A DNA stretch of 10,902 bases from Deltaproteobacteria bacterium. Its GTDB lineage: Bacteria > Desulfobacterota > Desulfarculia > Adiutricales > Adiutricaceae. The translations under genes were made by a program, and so were the position numbers. A model generated the notes under the pieces. It saw only the letters and a program-made list of their open reading frames with translations, made no database searches and was not told the origin of the DNA. Every line of letters starts with the position of its first letter. Within the stretch, counting starts at the first letter, position 1. Shown here one piece after another: positions 6,240 to 10,902 of the stretch. Where the stretch lies: positions 1 through 10,902 of the forward strand of contig JAITJT010000189.1 in assembly GCA_031278795.1 (NCBI GenBank). Reading direction: 5' to 3'.

Positions 6240-6536
6240 ATGAAGATAATACCCTTTGAGCCAGCCGCCAATCCCCCGGGGACCAGGCCCACTCCCAGGC
6301 CCTCTCCAGAGATAAAGCCCCGCGACGACTTCGAGGATTTCCTGAAAAGATCCGAGCGCAAGCTCTTGCCCCGAGACAAGATAGGCCTGGAGAACCTCCT
6401 GGCCAACGAAAGCGCGCAACCAGGCGACCTTAGCCAGGCCGCGGCCCTCATCACCAGCCTCATCTCCCAGTTGGGGCAAACTTGCCCCTCGGAACTGGAA
6501 AGGATCCACAATGTGGAAGGCATCCTCTACTTCTAG
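6240..6536 (+). CDS. Small hypothetical protein (98 residues)
   Basis: I do not recognise this protein family with confidence. From ATG 6240 the protein begins MKIIPFEP, continues with a Pro/Arg-rich flexible stretch to about residue 30, then has charged helices (DDFEDFLKRSERKLLPRDKIGLENLLAN) and a C-terminal pair of amphipathic helices (DLSQAAALITSLISQL, then SELERIHNVEGILYF). It has no signal peptide or membrane segment. Its base composition and codon use match the large neighbours, which supports a real gene. An upstream in-frame ATG at 6165 would add 25 residues but lacks a ribosome site. The gene follows the HD-GYP gene by about 240 bases, is possibly read from a sigma28-like element, and ends inside a perfect hairpin. 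A small adaptor or regulatory partner would fit its size, but that is a guess. Confidence 0.6.
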   Translation: MKIIPFEPAANPPGTRPTPRPSPEIKPRDDFEDFLKRSERKLLPRDKIGLENLLANESAQPGDLSQAAALITSLISQLGQTCPSELERIHNVEGILYF

Positions 6537-6557
6537 GCCCCAAAGGGGCCTAGAAGT
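6529..6557 (+). promoter_or_regulatory. Perfect 13-bp hairpin across the stop codon
   Basis: ACTTCTAGGCCCC (6529-6541) pairs perfectly with GGGGCCTAGAAGT (6545-6557) around a 3-base AAA loop. The TAG stop at 6534-6536 lies in the stem. No T-run follows, so it is not a classical factor-independent terminator. A second TAGGCCCC at 6565-6572 can compete for the GGGGCCTA arm. It may protect the messenger end or act as a weak bidirectional terminator. Confidence 0.65.
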
Positions 6558-6646
6558 GGAGATTTAGGCCCCAAAAGCTCCAAAATAGAAATTTTTACCA
6601 AAAGAGAAGACGCGGCTTAAAACGGCTTTTTGCATTTTTAGAAAAG

Positions 6647-6655
6647 TGTTATACT
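6647..6655 (+). promoter_or_regulatory. Extended -10 promoter for the 70-residue protein
   Basis: TGTTATACT (6647-6655) is an extended -10 element (TG-N-TATACT). A TTGCAT at 6630-6635 is a -35 candidate but only 14 bases away; extended -10 promoters tolerate a poor -35. The start of transcription would be near 6662, 40 bases before the ATG. Confidence 0.55.
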
Positions 6656-6701
6656 ATAAGGGCATCATAAGCCCCTAACCAACGATCTAACGAGGCGAAA
6701 A

Positions 6702-6914
6702 ATGAGCGACAATGCCAGTTCAGCTGAACTAGTCCAGGCCATGGCCCTCACTAAATCCAAGACAGCGTCGGCCACGGATCAGCACCTTGGCGCCTTGCGC
6801 CATGAGGTGGTGAAGGACATGGACAACCAGGCCCAGTTCACCTTGGAGAAGAACATGCGCGAGGCGGCCCAGCTGGAGATTGGCCGCTCCCGTAACCTAA
6901 GCCGGGTGGTCTAA
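6702..6914 (+). CDS. Small hypothetical protein (70 residues), own transcription unit
   Basis: I do not recognise this protein with certainty. It contains no Cys, Pro, Trp or Tyr and should be almost entirely helical: a helix from SSAELVQAMALTKSKTA, a central amphipathic helix LGALRHEVVKDMDNQAQFTLEKNMREAAQLEIG, and a basic tail (RSRNLSRVV). It is soluble and has no signal peptide. GAGG at 6692-6695, six bases before the ATG, is a good ribosome site. With an extended -10 promoter upstream and a strong terminator downstream it forms a complete single-gene unit, suggesting real and possibly high expression. The layout loosely recalls small motility-associated proteins of the YjfB type, but the match is too weak to name it. 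A DNA-binding or coiled-coil role is equally possible. Confidence 0.65.
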   Translation: MSDNASSAELVQAMALTKSKTASATDQHLGALRHEVVKDMDNQAQFTLEKNMREAAQLEIGRSRNLSRVV

Positions 6915-6962
6915 GAGCCCTAAACGCTTGGTCTAAGCTTTTAAAACCAAAGAAATTCGTAG

Positions 6963-7010
6963 CAGGTTAAGCGTCCGGACTTACGTCCTGGGCGCTTGCC
7001 TGTTTTTTTT
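6963..7010 (+). terminator. Strong factor-independent terminator
   Basis: AAGCGTCC-GGAC (6969-6980) pairs with GTCC-T-GGGCGCTT (6985-6997) around a TTAC loop with one bulged T and one G-U pair. An outer CAGG/CCTG clamp (6963-6966 with 6999-7002) extends the stem. Eight T residues follow at 7003-7010. It ends the 70-residue-protein unit and faces the convergent minus-strand genes. Confidence 0.85.
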
Positions 7011-7178
7011 GGGGCCGTTTTATGCGTGAAATTTTGGGGAAAAGGGCTTGGACTGGGGGGCTTTATGGGCTGGATAAGCTGGAAAGGCCGCAAAGGTAGC
7101 TTCTATGCTGCAAAGCAAGATAGCTTTAACTGGCTGTAATGTTTGGATTAAAAGGGAAATGTTGGAATTTAGGGAATA

Positions 7179-7754
7179 TCACTGAGGCCGCCGCTGGGTG
7201 CGGGGCGGGGTGGGGGGAAGCTTGAAGTAGGGGCCGTAGAAGTTAGCCACCGGGCCCCCGCAGCCGCCTGGATAGAGGCAGGAGTCCATGAGGCTCAGCT
7301 GCGGGGTGACTCCTTGACAGAAGCCCATTACCGTGGTGGTTCTTCCCGGGCGGGGATTAGCTATGGCTAGGGCCTCCCAGTCCCATAGGTACACTATGAT
7401 GGGCTGGTAGGGTCCAGAATCGATGGTCACGAAGGGATAGGGCCCCCGGCGGTAGGTCTGATCCGGAGGAAAGATCTCCCTAATGCGGCCAGTTAAGACC
7501 AGGAGCATGCCCGTGTACTTGGCGTCAGCGTTGTGGAAGTCGGTTAGATAGGCCTCCACCAAGGCCCTGGGGGTTATGGGGATGGGCTGGATCCAGTCCC
7601 TCTGCGCGTGGAGGGCCCTGGTGCCTGGAATCTGGAAAAAGGAGAGGGTAAAAAGGACTAGGCCTAAGATAAGCGTTAGCCCAATGCCTCCGGAAAAGGC
7701 CCCAGGGCGCTTAAAAGAGCCCCTCTTTGGGGTTTTTTTCACAAATCCGTCCAT
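7179..7754 (-). CDS. Membrane-anchored OB-fold (tRNA_anti-like) protein
   Basis: The protein has 191 residues. A basic start (KKTPKRGSFKR) precedes one hydrophobic segment at about 22-42, so it is probably anchored in the inner membrane with the rest in the periplasm; a lipobox is not seen. Residues 62-160 have the pattern of the tRNA_anti-like OB-fold family: TPRALVEAYLTDFHNADAKYTGMLLVLTGRI, strands around PFVTIDS and PIIVYLWD, and VMGFCQGVTPQLSLMDSC. Cys146 and Cys159 fall at conserved positions of that family and might form a disulfide. A Pro/Arg-rich tail follows. Family members have no settled function. The gene lies 88 bases after the transglycosylase on the same strand and could be cotranscribed. 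No clear ribosome site precedes the ATG; a GTG at codon 5 is an alternative. Confidence 0.65.
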   Translation of the reverse strand: MDGFVKKTPKRGSFKRPGAFSGGIGLTLILGLVLFTLSFFQIPGTRALHAQRDWIQPIPITPRALVEAYLTDFHNADAKYTGMLLVLTGRIREIFPPDQTYRRGPYPFVTIDSGPYQPIIVYLWDWEALAIANPRPGRTTTVMGFCQGVTPQLSLMDSCLYPGGCGGPVANFYGPYFKLPPTPPRTQRRPQ

Positions 7755-7842
7755 ATATCAGTCTTGGCTTTCAAGGAGGCCTAAAATAAAGACCACAAAG
7801 TGAAAGGACCCGGTCAATGGTGAAACAACTCCTAAAAAAAAT

Positions 7843-8505
7843 TTAGGACTGAATATGGGACTGATAATACTCCATTACTTGGGATACGAAAACCCTGGTC
7901 TCGTGGAAAGGCGGCATTTGGTTGCCGTAGCGCTTCACGTTGTCCGGCCCGCAGTTGTAGGCAGCGATGGCCAAAGCCTCCTCATCGCCAAACTCATCTA
8001 GCAGAACTTTCAAGTAGCGCACCCCTGCTCTCACATTCTCCCTAGGTATCTGGGGAGAGGAGAAGCCCATGGAGCGGGCCGTGGAGGGGAGAATCTGCAT
8101 GAGGCCCACCGCCCCCTGGGAGGAGATGGCCCCGGGATTGAACCTGGACTCGGCCTGGATGACCGCTTTCACCAGGACCGGTGAGACGGAGTTCTCCTGG
8201 GCGGCCTCCTGGATTATCTCCTCATAGCGGCCGGCCTTCTTGTCGAAGTTGGGCTTGCCATGGATGCGGGAGGCGACCTGGTCCACGAGCTCCACATTGG
8301 GGGAAAGGCTGTAAACAGGGGCATCTTGGCTGGAATCTGTTCCAGCGGCGGAGTTTTGGAATGATTGGGCCCTGGCTTCTTGAATGGCTCTCTCTTGGGC
8401 CAGGAACTTAGCCTCTCGGCTGGCGCGATCCAGGCGCATGTCATGCTCAAGAATAGCTGGAAGTATAGCTATGCTCACAGCAGAAAGCGCAAATATGGCG
8501 CGCAT
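7843..8505 (-). CDS. Lytic transglycosylase (SLT/GH23 family)
   Basis: A transglycosylase cleaves the glycan strands of peptidoglycan, forming 1,6-anhydro-muramic ends, in the periplasm. The SLT domain fills the C-terminal half and has the full family pattern: catalytic Glu in AESRFNPGA, then SSQGAVGLMQILPSTA, a helix NVRAGVRYLKVLLDEFGD, AIAAYNCGPDNVKRYG and ETRVFVSQVMEYY. Before it lie an N-terminal hydrophobic stretch (RAIFALSAVSIAILPAIL, a signal peptide or anchor) and a charged Gln/Ala-rich spacer. I chose the ATG at 8505 (220 residues). The in-frame ATG at 8547 lies at or within two bases of the expected transcription start of the promoter at 8556-8584 and would put 14 polar residues before the signal. 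A GAGAT element precedes ATG 8505. The longer start stays possible if the transcript is leaderless. Confidence 0.85.
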   Translation of the reverse strand: MRAIFALSAVSIAILPAILEHDMRLDRASREAKFLAQERAIQEARAQSFQNSAAGTDSSQDAPVYSLSPNVELVDQVASRIHGKPNFDKKAGRYEEIIQEAAQENSVSPVLVKAVIQAESRFNPGAISSQGAVGLMQILPSTARSMGFSSPQIPRENVRAGVRYLKVLLDEFGDEEALAIAAYNCGPDNVKRYGNQMPPFHETRVFVSQVMEYYQSHIQS

Positions 8506-8555
8506 TTTTATCTCTTTGAAGAATGTATGTGCGTTTGAATCTTTCATAGTAGGTT

Positions 8556-8584
8556 CTTATATCATCTCGCTAAATAATTGTCAA
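8556..8584 (-). promoter_or_regulatory. Near-consensus sigma70 promoter for the transglycosylase gene
   Basis: On the minus strand a perfect -35 TTGACA (8584-8579) is followed by 17 bases and the -10 TATAAG (8561-8556), with TG one base upstream of the -10. The expected transcription start is near 8547-8549, which decides against the longer start codon of the gene. Confidence 0.8.
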
Positions 8585-8974
8585 ACTAAATACGACATCT
8601 AAGGGCAACATTTGCTATCGCTTAGGTAACAATGCACGATACAACGTGCTCTTATAAAAATAAGGCGCATATCGAGTATGTCAAGTGGAGTATTCACACT
8701 CATTTTCTTTACACGGCTTCAAATGGGGCTTTTAGGCATAAAAAAAATTTTAATGCTTAGTATTTAAGCTCTTTTTCCCAATAAGTTGAAAAAGTCCAAT
8801 AATGCTAGGGACTTATGGAGAGGTAAAAAATTTTTCACAGCCCTTTTTTGGCACAAAATTCACCACTGGATTTATTTCAAGCTGAGAAAACTTGCTCTTA
8901 AACCTTAAATTATAATTATAGAAATAAAAATTTAGGTTTTTTAATTACAAAAATGTAGTTTAGCTGTGTTTTAG

Positions 8975-9022
8975 AAGTATGAAAGCTTATGGGCTCAGGG
9001 TTTATGAGCATTTTTCATACTT
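8975..9022. repeat. Inverted repeat with nested inner stem
   Basis: AAGTATGAAA (8975-8984) is the exact complement of TTTCATACTT (9013-9022). Inside, GCTCA (8993-8997) pairs with TGAGC (9005-9009). A two-tier hairpin could form in RNA or single-stranded DNA. Confidence 0.6.
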
Positions 9023-9029
9023 ATTTGTG

Positions 9030-9094
9030 AGTTTTAAGGTGGCAAAATAAGTTGGTGGAACATGAAAAAGTAAAAAAAGGCGCCACTTTAAACT
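9030..9094. repeat. Imperfect inverted repeat
   Basis: AGTTTTAAGGTGGC (9030-9043) and GCCACTTTAAACT (9082-9094) are complementary apart from one extra base and one G-T pair, separated by 38 bases. It starts eight bases after the previous hairpin. Confidence 0.5.
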
Positions 9095-9266
9095 AAAAAC
9101 ATAGGTAAAATGCGAGCGATCTGGGGATTTTTGAAGTAAAACATTAATAAACGCTAAAAAAGCCTTGTAAATATGGTATTTTTTTTTAAAATCTTGCAGA
9201 CATGAAACAGGCCTTCTACATTATGGTAAGGATTTCTTAAAAAGCGCTTAGTCCATACAGTTAGAA

Positions 9267-9296
9267 GCCTATAGAGAACAAATGCAAAATATAGGC
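9267..9296. repeat. Short inverted repeat
   Basis: GCCTATA (9267-9273) and TATAGGC (9290-9296) form a perfect 7-bp stem with a 16-base loop. It could be chance in AT-rich DNA. Confidence 0.35.
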
Positions 9297-9336
9297 CGTA
9301 AAATTCAAGTGTCATACCTTTCTCGCAAAAAAATAA

Positions 9337-9380
9337 GGCCTTTTTGTGGGTGATTTAGATGACTTATGAGGAAAAAGGCC
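9337..9380. repeat. Inverted repeat GGCCTTTTT/AAAAAGGCC
   Basis: Nine-base arms at 9337-9345 and 9372-9380 with a 26-base loop. The loop is long for a terminator, and no T-run follows on the plus strand. Confidence 0.4.
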
Positions 9381-9404
9381 AACTTTACTTTAATAAAAAA
9401 TTTT

Positions 9405-9421
9405 TGTAAAATAGTTTTACA
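9405..9421. promoter_or_regulatory. 17-bp dyad, possible operator before the permease gene
   Basis: TGTAAAA (9405-9411) and TTTTACA (9415-9421) form a perfect dyad around TAG, about 50 bases before the permease start. The right arm contains TTTACA, a plausible -35, with a weak TATATG at 9437-9442. Such an overlap would suit a repressor site. It does not resemble an ArsR box I could name. Confidence 0.3.
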
Positions 9422-9472
9422 TAATTTTCCCTATTTTATATGCATATTTAGATAAAAAAATAAATTAATACC

Positions 9473-10450
9473 ATGAAATTTCTGGACAAAATAGAGCCCC
9501 TTCTCCTACTTGCGGCAGTGGCTGCGGGAGTTCTCCTAGGTGGCGTAAAGATAGTGGAGAGCCTTGCGCAGGCCTTCATATCGCCTTTTCTCACCTTCAT
9601 GCTCTTTGGTCTCTTCTGGGACGTGCCCTTAGGTGATCTGTCGAAAAGTTTCCGTAATGTAAAGTTCACGTTTACGGCATTTACCATAAATTTTATCTGG
9701 ACTCCCCTATTCGCCTGGTTACTCACCCGGATATTCCTAGAGCCAAGCCCGCAACTGGCCCTCGGATTCATACTACTCATGGTCACGCCCTGCACGGACT
9801 GGTACCTAGTCTTCACCAACATGGCCAAGGGTGACCTCAAGCTCTCTCTCGCCATACTCCCGGTTAACCTCATAACCCAGGTGCTCCTACTTCCTATCTA
9901 CATCCTCATCCTGGGCGGATCGGTGGGCTGGACGGATCCCCTGCTCCTTTTAAAAAGCGCTGTTATGGTATTAATCGTGCCCTTCGCGCTCGCTAAAGCC
10001 GTGAAGTATCTTCTCCGAAAGCAAAAAAAAGCGAGCGCGCTCATGGAAAATATCTTCGTAAAAAGGCAGTTCTTCTGGCTGTGGATGGCCATCCTCGCCA
10101 TGTTCGCCTCTGAAAGGATTATTGGAAGCGGCTATCTTCCCATCTTTTTGTCCATACTCTTTCCGGTACTTATCTTCTTCGTCCTCACCTTCTTCATATC
10201 AAGAACCATCGGTAAACTTATGGGCTTTGGAAAGGAAGGCACGGTGAGCCTCATGTTCACGACACTCGCCAGGAACTCGCCCTTGGCCCTGGCCTTCGCC
10301 CAGAGGGCCTTCCCCCAGGAGAAGATGATACTCATCCCCCTAGTGATTGGCCCGCTCATAGAGCTTCCCATACTCGCCTTGATGGCGCAGTTTTTAATTA
10401 TGCTGGGAGCGAGGCCTGACAAGGCGGAAAGCTCCGTAAGAGGGTCCTAA
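9473..10450 (+). CDS. ACR3/bile-acid-symporter family permease (probable arsenite efflux)
   Basis: A 325-residue integral inner-membrane protein with about ten hydrophobic segments, the usual size and topology of the BASS superfamily. The segment MVTPCTDWYLVFTNMAKGDLKLSLAILP carries the Pro-Cys-Thr motif of ACR3 arsenite permeases, whose Cys is the metalloid-binding residue. Near the end, IGPLIELPILALMAQF has a Glu matching the conserved Glu of the ninth segment. Export of arsenite or antimonite driven by the proton gradient is the inferred role; family members of this PCTDWYL subtype are not all characterised. No arsenic regulator or reductase lies nearby. The leader is extremely AT-rich with no Shine-Dalgarno sequence. 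The last 30 or so codons and the downstream flank are repeated in decayed form just downstream. Confidence 0.75.
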   Translation: MKFLDKIEPLLLLAAVAAGVLLGGVKIVESLAQAFISPFLTFMLFGLFWDVPLGDLSKSFRNVKFTFTAFTINFIWTPLFAWLLTRIFLEPSPQLALGFILLMVTPCTDWYLVFTNMAKGDLKLSLAILPVNLITQVLLLPIYILILGGSVGWTDPLLLLKSAVMVLIVPFALAKAVKYLLRKQKKASALMENIFVKRQFFWLWMAILAMFASERIIGSGYLPIFLSILFPVLIFFVLTFFISRTIGKLMGFGKEGTVSLMFTTLARNSPLALAFAQRAFPQEKMILIPLVIGPLIELPILALMAQFLIMLGARPDKAESSVRGS

Positions 10451-10613
10451 GAGCTAATTTAAAAAAACTCGCTCGCAATTTTTCATTTGATTTTTATGGG
10501 TTATTTAAAAAAGCCACTGGAAATCATTTGGTGTGGGGTATTTGTATTTTATTTCTTTGTTAAATATCAATTTTACTCAAGCAAAAATAAATCAATTGGA
10601 AAATAAAATTCCA
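10357..10613 (+). repeat. Tandem duplication, copy 1 (functional permease 3' end plus flank)
   Basis: This segment runs from the last ~31 codons of the permease through its stop into AT-rich flank. Shared anchors with copy 2 include GCGCAGTTTTTAATTA (10385 and 10674), GAGCT-ATTT (10451 and 10740), ACTCGCTCGC (10467 and 10756) and AAATCAATTGGAAAA near the end. The offset is 289 bases over the left part and 284 at the right end, so a few small indels have accumulated. Confidence 0.8.
10597..10613. repeat. TGGAA-N7-TTCCA dyad (flank of duplication copy 1)
   Basis: TGGAA (10597-10601) and TTCCA (10609-10613) with a 7-base AT centre. It is the counterpart of the dyad at 10881-10897 in copy 2. Confidence 0.5.
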
Positions 10614-10645
10614 CTAGATCTTAAAATTAATTTAAGCGAAACCTT

Positions 10646-10897
10646 ATGGAGCATCCCCAGCTCGCCACGAAAGGCGCAGTTTTTAATTACGGTGGTAGTA
10701 AGAAATGATAAGGCGAAAGCTTTCGCAAAAGAGACACAAGAGCTGATTTAAAAATACTCGCTCGCCTTTTACATTTTAATTTTGAGTGTTATTTAAATAG
10801 ATACTGGAAATCTTTTGGTGTGGAATATTTATATTTTTCTTTTTGCTTAAATATCAATTTGCTAATTAAAATAAATCAATTGGAAAACAATATTCCA
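10646..10897 (+). pseudogene. Tandem duplication copy 2: decayed 3' end of the permease gene plus flank
   Basis: The translated remnant KAQFLITVVVRNDKAKAF (from 10671) lines up with MAQFLIMLGARPDKAESS at the end of the intact permease. The upstream part (GGAGC-TCCCCAG-CTCGCC) matches with a one-base indel, so the frame is broken. The stop of copy 1 is lost and the next stop comes eight codons later. Many differences are G-to-A or C-to-T relative to copy 1, as in GCGAGGCCTGACAAG against GTAAGAAATGATAAG, the pattern expected for unselected DNA under AT-biased mutation. The flank after the stop is also duplicated and ends with a TGGAA-N7-TTCCA dyad. No transposase or target-site duplication is seen. 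Confidence 0.7.
10881..10897. repeat. TGGAA-N7-TTCCA dyad (flank of duplication copy 2)
   Basis: TGGAAAACAATATTCCA differs by one base from the site at 4265-4281, over 6 kb away in an unrelated intergenic region, which suggests a dispersed element or a shared binding site. Confidence 0.5.
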
Positions 10898-10902
10898 CCC
10901 AC

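Larger units (their letters stand above)
8548..9472. other. Long AT-rich region without genes
   Basis: About 925 bases between the divergent transglycosylase and permease genes. I see no reading frame with protein-like content on either strand, no transfer or ribosomal RNA and no mobile-element hallmark. It does hold the transglycosylase promoter at its left end and at least four inverted repeats (8975-9022, 9030-9094, 9267-9296, 9337-9380). Its composition is far more AT-rich than the genes around it. A decayed gene whose frame is no longer readable is the simplest explanation; a structured RNA is an alternative. Confidence 0.5.
10451..10902. other. AT-rich region downstream of the permease, no intact gene
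   Basis: About 450 bases to the right edge, made mainly of the flank of duplication copy 1 and all of visible copy 2. The only open frame (72 codons from 10533) crosses from flank into the decayed permease fragment and is not a gene in its own right. No terminator with a T-run is evident after the permease stop. Confidence 0.6.

Noticed and set aside
6210..6509. Minus-strand open frames opposite the small gene at 6240
   Set aside because: Their codon use and translation are unlike the neighbours; the plus-strand gene has ribosome site and matching composition.
7825..7850. Terminator at the end of the transglycosylase gene
   Set aside because: TCCTAAA/TTTAGGA around an A-run is a weak A/T stem overlapping the stop, without a proper T-run after it.
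10533..10751. 72-codon open frame as a small gene
   Set aside because: It fuses AT-rich flank with the decayed permease fragment of the tandem duplication; no ribosome site or coherent protein pattern.
10357..10902. Insertion sequence or transposon explaining the duplication
   Set aside because: No transposase, terminal inverted repeats or target duplication; one boundary lies inside the permease coding region, as in simple tandem duplication.

Overview
The window looks like a stretch of chromosome from a Gram-negative, Deltaproteobacteria/Desulfobacterota-type bacterium. The grounds are a HEAT-type protein beside an HD-GYP protein of the kind seen in that group, a periplasmic lytic transglycosylase, and heavy AGG/ATA/CTC codon use. 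This placement is an inference from protein character, not a taxonomic proof. Genes are GC-rich while several intergenic stretches are long, very AT-rich and full of short repeats. Together with a decayed tandem duplication at the right end, this suggests AT-biased erosion of DNA that is no longer under selection.

Layout. 1-118: C-terminal tail of a sensor histidine kinase. 239-1498: CinA-family protein whose amidase domain has lost its usual signature. 1499-1900: intergenic region with a 10-bp-periodic T-tract array, a near-consensus sigma70 promoter and a leader hairpin. 1901-4075: large protein with an N-terminal regulatory-type module, an acidic linker and a helical HEAT-like C-terminal half. 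4076-4490: AT-rich spacer with a heptamer repeat on the stop codon, three 21-bp repeats, further TGGAA/TTCCA dyads and a second phased T-tract run. 4491-5996: HD-GYP phosphodiesterase whose N-terminal module resembles that of the preceding protein. 6240-6536 and 6702-6914: two small unrecognised proteins. The first ends in a perfect hairpin; the second is a self-contained unit with its own promoter and a strong terminator. 7179-8505, minus strand: a lytic transglycosylase gene followed by a membrane-anchored OB-fold protein, driven by a near-perfect sigma70 promoter. 8548-9472: about 925 bases of AT-rich DNA with no gene but several inverted repeats. 9473-10450: ACR3/bile-acid-symporter-type permease. 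10451-10902: downstream DNA containing a diverged tandem copy of the permease 3' end and its flank.

How they may work together. The HEAT and HD-GYP proteins, adjacent and built on similar N-terminal modules, are the most likely functional pair: a protein-binding scaffold and a cyclic-di-GMP-degrading effector. A possible sigma28-like element before the first small gene would fit a motility or surface-behaviour theme but is weak. The transglycosylase and OB-fold genes form a separate envelope unit. The permease stands alone.
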